NCBI RefSeq assembly: GCF_000224145.3
Contig: NC_020166.2
Location: forward strand, 3,337,444 to 3,401,443
Origin: Ciona intestinalis
Lineage: Eukaryota; Chordata; Ascidiacea; Phlebobranchia; Cionidae
Reading direction: 5' to 3'
DNA length: 64,000 nt
Made by a program: the position numbers and the translations under genes. Of this stretch, positions 36,878 through 48,900 are shown one piece after another. The notes beneath the pieces are model-generated. The model was not told the DNA's origin. It saw nothing but the letters and a program-made list of their open reading frames with translations, and ran no database searches. Within the stretch, counting starts at the first letter, position 1; each line of letters opens with the position of its first letter.

Positions 36878-38045
36878 TCAATAGTCTAATAAAGTTATTA
36901 TGACGTCATCGTCGCGACGTTGCCATAGCATCTCTCCAACGAAGTGAACAATATTGCGTTTCCGGGCACGAATGAGGATTCCAACCAGTGTACTTGATAT
37001 TCGTGTGTATCTAGGAAATATAGCTCTCATTGGATTTATGCTGTAGTAGGGTGGGGGAGATGAGACACTTTTAGCACATAATATCCAAATAACCTGATCG
37101 TGTTTTGAAAAATTATCAACGGTCTGTGGAAGTTGTAAGGATACGGTTTTATAACTCTTTAAATGTTCTTTGTTTACTACCAATTGAGAGGAGAAAATGG
37201 AATAAAAAGGTGTCCCATCTTCCCCCACCCTACTATAGTTTAATTATTGTAACCTAACAGTAGACGTGGAGAATACATAGTCTTTCTCTTAGATCTACAG
37301 TAGCGACATTATATCATCCCATAATCCCTATTGTCAACAAGTACAAACCGCGAGCCACCTACAAACAACAGTTACTCACCTTTGAAACAAATCTCCGAAT
37401 GTTACGGATAATCCACCTCTGACGTCATCGGGTTCGCCCATGGACCTGATGACGTAACAAAGCAGATCAATTTGTTGGTCGATGTGGTTGTTTGCCTTCT
37501 TTCTACGTTCCGCCGTCTTTCCTACCGGCTGTGCGTATTCGGACGTCCCTTTGACCCATACTTGACGGCAACTTTCTGTAAAAAAAAACGGTTTCTCTCA
37601 GTTTCTGATGATAACTACGAACGTGAAACATATAGAACCACAAGTTACATATGCTTCGCCGTTGACAGATTGCTCAACAAATTATAAAGCAGAGTGTGGG
37701 AAGATACGGGTCACCTTTTCACTTTATTTTCTCGTCCTATTAGGTAGTAAACAAAGAACATTCAAAGAATTACAAAACCGTTTCCTCGCGACTTCCATAG
37801 ACTGCTGTTAATTGTTTAAAACACGATCAGGATATTTGGATATTATGTACTAAAGGTGTTTCATTTTCCCCTACCCCAATATACTTACCAGAAGACTGGC
37901 CAGAAAAAGGATTCAGTTTCTGCTTTCTGACCAAATTTCTTGCGTGTTCATCCCACTTCTGAGACAAAGAACACACCTCTTCCCCTCCAAACCTGGCAGA
38001 GCTACAAATGACACCACTCAGTTGATTTCTCGCAGCCGAATCCAT
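36878..38045 (-). CDS. ABRA: ABRA/STARS-like costars-domain protein
   Basis: Three exons: 37889-38045, 37380-37575, 36878-37010. In phase, giving 161 residues. Exon 1 has the LSQKWDEHARNLVRKQKLNP segment and exon 2 KTAERRKKANNHIDQQIDLL, both as in the C-terminal half of actin-binding Rho-activating protein (STARS). The costars domain fills the C-terminus: VIRSMGEPDDVRGGLSVTFG, RISSTLVGILIRARKRNIVH, VGEMLWQRRDDDVIITLL. STARS binds actin and promotes Rho/SRF signalling in muscle. At 161 residues it is much shorter than human ABRA (381) but longer than ABRACL (81), so it looks like ABRA without its N-terminal half. Each intron contains a MITE. Confidence 0.85.
37044..37236. mobile_element. MITE copy 11
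   Basis: Complete, with particularly clear ends, in ABRA intron 2, about 33 bp from the exon 3 acceptor. Confidence 0.85.
37690..37882. mobile_element. MITE copy 12
   Basis: Complete with diverged ends; fills most of ABRA intron 1 and stops within 10 bp of the donor. Confidence 0.75.
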
Positions 38046-38388
38046 TCTATGGAACTATACTGGTCGAATTTAGGTGCTAACTTTAAAACGACTGGCAATT
38101 TTCATTTGTTTTAAATTATACTCGGTTGCAAAAGCGTTCTCCATTGAGAAAGTATACCAATGAATATGCGTGTCCCTCTCTCGTTTAGTGTAAAGTTTAT
38201 GTCCAACTACAATGCTTGAGAGAGTGAACAAAGAAAGTTTAGCATATCTATTGTGATTGCCATATCACTTAGCTGGTCTATGTGTTCTTGATTTGATCAT
38301 AGCGTTAAGTAACAGCTGCTAACCATCGTGAACTAAATACTGCGAAGAATGAAACACTGACAGCTCTGGTTTACTTTTTGTTATGTGG

Positions 38389-38568
38389 TACCGTGGGGAA
38401 AATGGGACACGGGAAGCACATATTATTTAAATATCCTGATCGTGTTTTCAACAATTAACAGCGGTATATATCACGGTTTTATATAATTTTTTGAGTTTTC
38501 TTTGTTTACTACGAAATGTGTCGAGATAATACAATGAAAATGTGTCCCATCTTTTCCCACCCTACTAT
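38389..38568. mobile_element. MITE copy 13
   Basis: Upstream of ABRA, and directly followed by copy 14 in the same orientation. Confidence 0.75.
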
Positions 38569-38573
38569 ATATA

Positions 38574-38764
38574 TTACTGTGTGGAAATATGGGACACTCG
38601 AAGCACATAATATTTAAATATTCTGATCGTGTTTTAAACAATCTAGAGCGGTATATGGAAGTCGTGAGGATACGGTTTTATAATTCTTGGAATGTTCTTT
38701 ATTTAGTACCAAATGGGACGAAAAAATAGGATGAAAAGATGTCCCATTTTTCCCACCCTACTAT
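38574..38764. mobile_element. MITE copy 14
   Basis: Separated from copy 13 by only a few TA-rich bases. The two differ at many positions, so they are likely separate insertions rather than a recent duplication. Confidence 0.8.
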
Positions 38765-38874
38765 ACTATCCAATTAATTTGTACTGTAGTATAAAATAAC
38801 AGAAATATTTATCTCCATTTTTCGCCAATATTTTATATTTCGCATTGAAAACCTCTTTACTCTTCCTGACAAGT

Positions 38875-38927
38875 CACGTGAGCTCCCTTTATTTTGTTTT
38901 AAAGCCACGCATCAGTAAACTCACGTG
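38875..38927. promoter_or_regulatory. Pair of CACGTG E-boxes
   Basis: AGTCACGTGAGC (core 38875-38880) and CTCACGTGCA (core 38922-38927) lie 47 bp apart in the ABRA/attractin spacer. The first is one base from the CLEAR-type GTCACGTGAC. Function inferred only from motif. Confidence 0.3.
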
Positions 38928-39337
38928 CATTCCGTTTGTTTACAATTACATAACAATGTAAGCTTGAGAAAAGTCCATATTGGCGGAACCACCAGTGGCT
39001 AGTACGCTTAACTTTTAGTTTTTACACTTTTATCGCTGAAAGACCGAAATAAAAGTGAAGTTTGTCAATAGTTACATGAATATGTAGTGGCCAAGTTGCC
39101 GACTGGTTATAAAAGCTCTAATATTCGATACTGGTAATGTTGACAATTAGTTTTAAGAAAAATTCGTTTTCCTAAAATCATTTCATATTTTGGTGCTAGT
39201 GAGCCTTGCAAGACAAATATTTCTAGCATATTACTTAGCAGTTGGCATTTCAATGTTATAAAAACAATTTAGACTTATGTTAATTAAAATATTTGCAATG
39301 ATAAATAAGTTGTTTAATGTAACTTACTTACTTATAA

Positions 39338-39592
39338 CCTTTTTGCATGGTAAGGTAATCGGTTTATGTGGGTATAATCAACTTTGAATTAGCTCATTTT
39401 AGTGCAATATTGTTAAATCATATTTATAATATAATTTCGGATACTTTCTGGTGCTATTACCGACTAAAACTGTAAAAATACTCAAAGAAGATTAGGCTGT
39501 TACAAGTGAAACTATATCCTTCCACCATATTTCTGTTTACACGCATGATGCGAGTAACAACCATTAGTTACCCTAGCATGGCAGGGCAACAG
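39338..39592 (-). mobile_element. TIR element CCCTTTTTGCATGGT family, truncated copy
   Basis: Begins CCTTTTTGCATGGTAA and matches the reverse complement of the element at 62459-62808 in order (ATGGTGCTATTACC-like block, GATTAGGCT block, ATGATGCGAGTAACAACCA block). The far terminal repeat is lost. The short frame at 39506 is inside it. Confidence 0.7.
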
Positions 39593-39961
39593 CAGTTATT
39601 AAAACCTCATTCGTTATCTTTTTTCCAAGGAAATACTCCAACATTCTTTTATAAGAGATATCGCATTTCCCTGTCATATTCTTTTTTAAATTTTAAATTT
39701 TAGGAAATTTGGTTGCAAAATCTGCCTACTAGTGGTTTGTAATTAGAACTGCCCTATGATGCTCCATACATTATCAATAAAAACCCATGAAAAGTTTATA
39801 AAAATCATTGTGGAAAAAAATGAAATCTGACATATACTATAGTCTAAATCATAATTTAATGGAATAGTGTCAATAATATTTAAACTAATCGTAAACTACA
39901 TTACTACAGTACACTATGTATACTACCTGAGTTAAATTATGCCCAATTTCAACAGTGCAAT

Positions 39962-42900
39962 ATGTTTGGTAATGCTGTTAAGATATTTGTGCTTCTAATG
40001 CAATATACTGTAATTACTGAATCTCTGTATGCTCTTAACAAGGTACGTTGAATATGTGTGTTCTGCTTGTCTTGATATATACCCGATTCATAACAACACA
40101 TGTCATAAACTGTTTAACTGTGTCTGACCGCGCCTTCGGTTAGCGCACTTGCCTCTAACCTAGAGGTAATGGGTTCAAGGCTCTTCGCTGCAACCATTGT
40201 GGGCGTATGTGTCCTTGGGCAAGACACTTTGCGGTAATTGCTCCAACCCAGCGGTCATTAATAGGTTGTCCAAATTATCAGCCACACATAAAAAATCCCT
40301 ACAAAATAACATACTTGGTAACTCCTAAGCTGGCACGAGTTGTATGAAACAGAACACCTGTGTTTAATGACTGTCGTTTTCCGGCCACGCGAGGATAAGT
40401 TAGTTATATGCATAATGCATTCATGGTGTCAATTACTTTAAAATCATAGTTATACCTTCAAGATTCCTTTAATTTTACGATCGCATTAACTGAATTAAGT
40501 AATAACTACCTTGTTACAATGCCATTTACATAATTTGAATCTTTTTATTAAGAATACGAATTCCTGCAATGGAAATGGACATTATGTTGACGGGAAATGT
40601 CAGTGTAATGATGGTTTCAGTGGTGAAGTGTGTGAATCATGCATTGGGAGATTCGTGTAAGTTGAATGTTGAATAGCAGGTTTAGAAAAGCCTTTACTTT
40701 TATTTCATCATTTGAGCAGAAACTTAATTGGGTTAAATTAGGAAAAAAATGATTTAAAAATAAATTTAATGCATTCAATTAATTTGAATTAAAAATACAA
40801 TGACATTTAGTTTTGTTTTGGACTTGGTTATTCTTCATGTTATGTCAACCCACGTGTATAAACTGTAATGGTTTATCAAGAAAATAATTAAACTTTTCTA
40901 AAAAAAACATGTAACTGCACTTTAAACAAAGGTGTACAATATAAAGTCTGTAGAACAAATTTTCTTAGTTTAACAGATTTTTCTTCGTTTAACAGATAAC
41001 AGTGGAACAAATTTTCTAAGTTTAACAGATTTTTCTTCGTTTAACAGATAACAGTGGAACAAATTTTCTAAGTTTAACAGATTTTTCTTCGTTTAACAGA
41101 TAACAGTGGAACAAATTTTCTAAGTTTAACAGATTTTTCTTCGTTTAACAGATAACAGTGGAACAAATTTTCTAAGTTTAACAGATTTTTCTTAGTTTAA
41201 CAGATAACAGTGGAACAATATCTAAGTGGTGCAGACATGGTACACTTCAGTAACTGCATGGGAATCATTCAACCAAAGAATATGTAAGCTTATCTCTACC
41301 TTATTTCACCCTACTTTCATATATCAATATAAAGTCTGAAAGTGGTTAGCGCACCTTTTTCTAACCTAGAGGTAATGGGTTCAAGGCTCTTTGCTGCTAC
41401 CATAGTGGGCGTGTGTGTTCTTGAGCAACATTTAACAGCAATTGAGCCTCACTTATCAAATTCATGAACAAAATTCGTACACACAAAGTAACATACTTAG
41501 TAGCTCGTAAGCTGGCACGAGGTGTATGAAACAGAACATACGTGTTATAACGACTGTTGTTTTTCAGCCAAGCGAGGATAAAGTAAGTTACATTTATTCA
41601 TTCATTTGACCTTACTTTTATATAATTTAGCACAAACAAGTCAATCTACATTCAGTTTGTCTACGTTGAAAATTCTTGTTCTTGTGATTTTCTGAATGTA
41701 TACGATGGTTACTCTGTACATGATCCATTTCTTGCAACATATCAGTTAGTTTTTTTTACAAATTTCTTATTACTTTTAAATGTTTTTATCTATTTCAATA
41801 TTTAAAACAATGGCAGATTTTTGAATAACGTAATGTGCTTAATAGAAATTGTATTATAGACGCTATTAGCCTATATATATGTGTATATATATATATATAT
41901 ATTTAATTTTGTTCTAAAAATTCATTCTCTTTAAGCATTTTTTATAAGCACTATAATTTTATGTCATATTTTGACTTATATAGTTCATTCATTCATTTTT
42001 TCATTCATTCATTCATTCATTCATTCATTCATATGTCATTTACCTAAATGCTTTACTTTCATGCAGTGGTGCTGTGAACCCAATTCAATTACCAGCAGTT
42101 GTATCTAGCACTGGTTCAGTTGTCCTTCAATTCAACAATGATGACATGCCATTTCTTAACAAAGGTTACACACTATATTACTGGTAGGTCTTATTCCTAC
42201 ATTTTATTTTCTCATATGGTTATACAACTTATACAGTACAAAGAATCACAGATATGCATCAATTAGACATTTATATTAATTTAGTTGATACAGTATTTAA
42301 AACTCCGTAATAGAATAAAAAAAAGAAAACAACATAAAACAATTGGCTGTGTACTAAATTTCACTCTTGGTAAAAGCAAACTTTGTGCATTTGTGCAATA
42401 AAAAAAGGCATAAAAAATTATTTTGTTTTATTTTTAGAAAAAGTCTGTATTTCTATAAATATGCATTTTTAATTAAAAACTGTATATATATGTTTATTAA
42501 AATCTACTCCCTAATTAAAGGTTAGATGATTATCCACCAAGTGATCCAGGGGATGTTGGAAGTGGTGATGAACCAGGTAATTACTATAACTAATAAAGAA
42601 AACAAAAAACTAAGCATTGTTCTTAATAAATTTCAACAAGTGAAAGATTTATGTTAAGCGTTGAAACTATTAATTTCAAAGATGGTATTTTTTATAAAAA
42701 GTTAATTTTTTTTAAAAATTTAACATTATATATATATATTTATATCATTTTTTACTTAAATTTGTAAACTATACTCTTTAGTAGTTGCTTGGTATGTTTT
42801 AATATATACATATTTATAGTAGAGTGGGGGAAAACAGGACACCTTCAGCACATAATATCCAAATATCTTGATCTGTTTTAAACAATTAACAACGGTCCAT

Positions 42901-45900
42901 GGGATTCGTGAGAATAAGGTTTTATAATTCGTTGAGTGTTCTTTGTTTACTACCAAATAGGACAAGAAAATAAAATGAAAAGGTGTCTCAGCTTCCCTCG
43001 CCCTACTATACATATATTAGATATAGTTAAATGTTACATTAATACAATTTTTAGGTAATTTTTAAAACCAACTTTTTTTCATTCGTAATTCTTGAAATAT
43101 GACATGTATTGTTTTGAGCAATTTAATTTTAGAAGGATCAAATTTCAAGGATGCAATTTGTAATCATTTATGTACATTAACAAAATTAGCAGAAAACAAC
43201 ACAAGTTGCATAGACAACTGGTGTATACATAAATGGCCAGAGTTCCTTAAACAAGGAAGAGCTTCAGCTGCCCTGCAGTCTTTAAATGGCATGTTATATA
43301 TATATGGAGGATACCTATTTACCCTGGCATCAGAACAAAACGATTTTATGAGGTGAATGTTATTTACTGGTTACGTAATTGTGTTTTAAAATATGTTGTA
43401 ATGCTTTAATTTTTGAAAATTAATGATTAACTAGAACCGTTGTATTATTTGTATAGTGTTGTATATGACAGAAACAGCAGCCATAACTGAAACTGTTTGA
43501 TATTTTTTATATAGTAGGATGGGGGTAGACCGGGCACCCCCAACACTTAATATCTAAATATTTTGATCGTCTTTTAAACAATTAACAACATTCTATGGAA
43601 GTCGCGAGGATACGGTTTTATAATTCTTTGAATGTTCTCTGTTTACTACCAAATAAGACGTTAAGAAAATAGAATAAAAAGGTGTCCCATCTTTTCCCCC
43701 CCTTCTATATATATAAATTTATATATATATATATATATATATGCCTGTCCGGTATTTATAGAATGAACATGACAAGTTTTGAATGGGATGTAGTAACAAT
43801 GGGCAACACTTCAAACACACCTGGTACCAGATATGATCACACCATGGTTGTTTGGCAAGTATGTAACAGTGGTGTTTATTAAAAATAGACATTTATTATT
43901 AAAGTGTTTATAATTTATCTATGTATTGCAACAGTCTAAAATAGTTTAGTTTTTTTCATTACGACTCTTAATATTTTTTTTTACTTCTAGGAGAACTTGT
44001 ATATTTACGGTGGCAGCTTAAGCAGTCACATCATCACCAACGAAATGTGGATGTATAACACAACAAATTCAACTTGGAAAAAAATTATTGCAAACAAAAC
44101 TTTCGACTTTGAAATACCAAGATTAAAAGGTCATACAGCACATAGCGTTAAGTTAAAGAACGGCCGAGATGTTATGTTGGTGTTTTTTGGATACCATCCT
44201 GGCTGGAAATTCTCACCTTTTGTTTTTGAATTTGATTTCAGTAAGTTGTATTTTTTGGTTATCCTTTTTTACCAGGAATGTAACTTACTTTACTTTATCC
44301 TCGCATGGCCGGAAAAGGAGATCCATTATTACACGAGTGTTCTGTTTCATACACCTCCTGCCAGCTTACGAGTTGTATGCCATGTATGCTACTTTGTGGG
44401 TGATTTTTTAAAAGTTTTTTTCATGTATATGGTGATTTGGACAACCCATTATTGACTACTTTAAGTTTATTATGATGTATTATATCAATTTTATTAATTG
44501 TTTGTGAATATCCATTGTTTTAGCTCGTTATACCTAAATATAATAAGTTACTTCATCACAAAAACACCCATGAAGTTTATTGTCTGTTCTTGTAGTAAAA
44601 GTACTTTATCAAAAAATAAAAAAATTAAAAATAAAAATTAAATAAGTAAAACAAATAAAATTGGGCCTCACACTTTTTTGTAGTTAGATATAGACCAATA
44701 TTTATGCCATTTTTTTGTATTTTTAGTGAAAAACCTGTGGAGCAAAGTAACAACTATGGGTGCAATGCCCATCGGTAGATATGGCCATACATCAGTACAT
44801 GATCAGGATACAAACAATGTTTATGTGCATGGTGGATCGAATGACAACATTTATTATCATCTGTATGTATATAATGCTGATGCAATGCTATGGTACGTGG
44901 TTTTAATTTGACTTTTAGGATTTATATAATATTAAATTTGGACTAGAGTAGATTGTGTGAATATATACATAGTAATGTTTATTCTATCAAAAATGTAGAT
45001 ACAGTCAAGTGAGGTAATAAAAACAATAGGGTACCTAATTGAGTAAAAAAGTACAACTTTCCTAGCTTGCTAAAAATTACTTTATCGCAATTATCTTTTG
45101 TAGTTAACAATTATATTATTTGGCTTTTTTATTCTTACTTTTGTTTTAAGTGGTAATTGTTTTTAAAAAAGACATTTTTTATATTACCCCACTTAACGAC
45201 ATATATATATATATATATATATAGCCTACAAAAAATACTTTCTGTCAAATGGAAAAATAAAAAACTTAAATTTATTTTTAGAATTAAAGCATAGAATAGC
45301 CACTGTAAACCACTTTACTTTGTTTTATATAATCATGAATCATTTTAATCTTGAAAAAATAATTTCAGGACAATATTACCGCATTCACCACAAGTACGTT
45401 ACTTGCATTCTATGGTAATGTTGGGACGTTCACTTTATGTTTATGGAGGTTTATCAGATGCTGCCCACTGTCAATGTTCAAAGCTCACTACAGTGAGATA
45501 CAGCATTGGTAAGTATATAGTAGGATGGGGGAAGATGGGACACGTTTTTATTCCATTTTCTCATCCAATTTGGTAGTAAACCAAGAATTTAAAGAATTAT
45601 AAAACCGTATCCTCACAACTCTCAAAGAATGTTGTCAATCGTTTAAAACACGATTAGGATACTTAAATATTATGCTAAAGGTGTCCCATCTCCCCCCACT
45701 CCACTATATATTATACTGTTACTATAAAAGTTTTTTTTTTTACTATTTTGAATTAACTCAACGGTCAACACAAAATATATTTTTAAAATAATTTATTAGC
45801 AGTCTCCATATATGCTTAGGTATCACACATTTTTTTATTCTTTGTATTGTAATACACTGTTCAGAACTGTTTTTTTTAAACTAGGGGTTACTGGATTAGA

Positions 45901-48900
45901 GGCACAATGCTTCTAACATTGTGGGCAAGATACAAAACGCTAATTGCTCCAAACCAGTGGTCACTAATGGGTTGCCGAATTATCAGCCACACATAAAAAA
46001 AATCCTGAAAACCATTTACTCTAATTGTAACATACCTGGTAACTCGTAAGCTGGCACGAGGTGTATGAAACAGAACACCTGTGGGCCGTGTTTAACAACT
46101 GTCGCTGTATGGCCACGCGAGGGTAAGTAAGTTACATTCTTCAAAGCAGTGGTTACTAATAGTTTATCTAAATTGAAGCCCTATGTGAAAAATAGATAAT
46201 TATTCACAGTCACATATGGTTGACTAGTAAGTGGGCAAGAGGTTAAATTAAACAGTTTTTTATGATATCTGTTGTTTTAAAAAAAAATTTTTTAGATGAC
46301 AAGATTTGGTCAAATGTTGAAGAAAATGAGTTAGCCANNNNNNNNNNNNNNNNNNNNNNNNNNNNNNNNNNNNNNNNNNNNNNNNNNACCCAGTGGTCAC
46401 TAATAGGTTGTTCAAATGACCAGCCACACATAAAAAAATGAAGAAAGATCCTCAAAAATAACAACCACCCACAAAGTAACATACATGGTAACTCGTAAGC
46501 TGGCACTAGGTGTATGAAACAGACACCTGTGTTTATCGACTGACGTTTTCCGGCCATGCGAGGATAAAGTAAGGAGTTACATACACACGTCTTTGGCCAA
46601 AATATCATTCAAGCAGTGTTGTTAAATAGTTAATACTTTATATAGAAAATCACATAAAGAAAATATTCTTTGCATTAATTTTTATTTATTTTTTTTAAGT
46701 TATATTATGATAGGTAATAAATATATATATATATATTTATTGAAGAACAATGGCAGTTTATGGTGGTTATGATGGAACAATGAGAAATGAAATAATAACA
46801 TTGCAAGATGGTAAGTGGTAAACTTTTCAATAGACAGTGGGATAAAACCACGGGTTTCAAAACTGTGTACCTTGAAATTTCACTTATTGTCTTATTAAGA
46901 AAAAAACAACAAAAAAATCACCCACAAAGTAACATACTTCTGACTCGTAAGCTGGCACGAGTTGTTAAACCCGTGTGATAACAACTGTCATTTCCGGTCA
47001 CGCGAGGATAAAGTAAATTACATTCATTCATTCATTTAATAACTTGATGAAAAAGTTTTGGTAAAATATTACAAAATTTAAAACAGACAAAAAATGTTAT
47101 GACCATAAAGGGTTCTAGGGCCTTGTACTAGATTGTAGTTTGATTAGTTTTTTTACTATTTAATTTTTTTTGATTAATTTTTTTACTACTTTTACATTAA
47201 GTAATTTTATTTTTAGCTAATTCTGAAGAGATTTGTGAGAATTTGAACATAACTCAATGTGAAACATCCAAAGTTTGTCACTTTGATGGCCACAACTGCA
47301 TTCACAGTAAGATTTTTTTATGATAATTTATTATTTTATTGTAGCGGTTGCATTATGTTTTATTGCGAGCGGTAAACTAAGAGGGCGAATGACATGCGTT
47401 ATTTATACGAGAGATTTTGATAGGAAAAAGGCACTCGTGTACGCTTCGGCGAACGTACACATGGCGGGCCGCCACGTTATAATTATATTTTACATTTTAT
47501 AATTCATATGTACAATTTAGACGTGGATTGTGTGAGCATTTGCAATGCAGCCACCACCTGCACAGATTGCTTCTCCACCATTTGCGATTGCTGTTTTGAT
47601 TTCGGAGCTTGCACTTTTACCAAAAATTCCAGCTGTGTAAGTTTTACTCTTATTTTTTACGGTAAATGCGCTGCCAATCAAATCAGTTGACGGAACAGAA
47701 AAATTGTGCTTTCTGTGGTACTTTACCAGACATTGAAAAACTCAGTGCCAAAAAGCAAGTGCATTCGTCGCATAAAATATAACTGATATAATTAGTTGTT
47801 TTCGCTTTTCAATAAATAAGCCCCATATTACATATTGGGGGTAAATCTGATAGCATCTTTGTTAAAATGGTAGAGCATAAAAAAAGTTTGAGAACCACTG
47901 ATTTAAACCTAACTACTATTGCATCAATGCATGACTATTTTAGTTTAATTAAAAGTTCAAAATAATCTCTTCAATTCCAGCTCACCAACCTTACTTCCTG
48001 TAATGTGGAGGAAGAATTTTGTTCCGGGCTAAAAGAATGTTCGTTATGTAATGAAGTTGGTTGTTCATGGCAGGAAAATAATTGTCGAGTTAAAATAGGT
48101 TTGGAATATTTTGTAATGCATGGTTATATGTATCAATAAATCTTTTTATTTTCTATGTAAATTAATGCTAACTATTTTTAAACCCTATCCCTGGAAATTG
48201 AACCAATATTGCTCCAACCCAGTGGTCACTGATGGGTTGTCTAAATTATCAACGACACATAAAAAAATGAAAAAATCACCCAAAAAATAATCACCCACAA
48301 AATAATCACCAACAAAGTAACATACATGGTAACTCGTAGGCTGGCACAATGTGTTAAAAACATAACACCTGTGTTTAACAATCGTATTTTTTGGGGTAAA
48401 AAAAAATTGTCAAAAAAAAAATTCATTTAAAAAAAGTTAAATTTTTTTTTAAATCTTGTACACGGATAAATAGCTGTTAATAATTCGTAATACAACATTA
48501 CCCAGACAATACAACCACCACGGACTGCTTGACGCCTTGTGAAAGTTTTGCCTCTTGCATGGAATGTAGTGACTCACAAAGATGCCAGTGGTGTGATACA
48601 ACTAACACATGTATTCCACATGGAACTTCTAATATATATTTTCCATATGGTACATGCACACATTTCATCACTACCACAAGCCAATGCAAAGGTATGTGTT
48701 GTAGCTGCAATTTCTTTATTTATTTCTTTATTTCTTTAAAAGTTTATTAAAAAATATAGTGTTCTTAATTAGCTGTGCAACAATTAATTCTATTTTCCTT
48801 TATTCTTTAAATTATATTTTTCTGTTTATTCTTTAAAATCCAAAAAAATGTATATGTAAACATAGGAAAACTTGGGTTTTATAACTCCCAAATTTAGACC

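Noticed and set aside
39506-39703. 65-codon frame with a hydrophobic start that looked like a first attractin exon
   Set aside because: It lies in the truncated TIR element. A better signal-peptide exon with a GTACGT donor and correct phase is at 39962-40042.
40958-41212. Regular 52-bp array that could suggest a CRISPR-like structure
   Set aside because: There are no distinct spacers between identical short repeats; it is a plain tandem repeat in a eukaryotic intron.
47320-47502. 60-codon plus-strand frame after an attractin-like exon
   Set aside because: It is intron sequence, mostly inside the segment duplicated at 63305-63565 and beyond it, and does not join neighbouring exons in phase.
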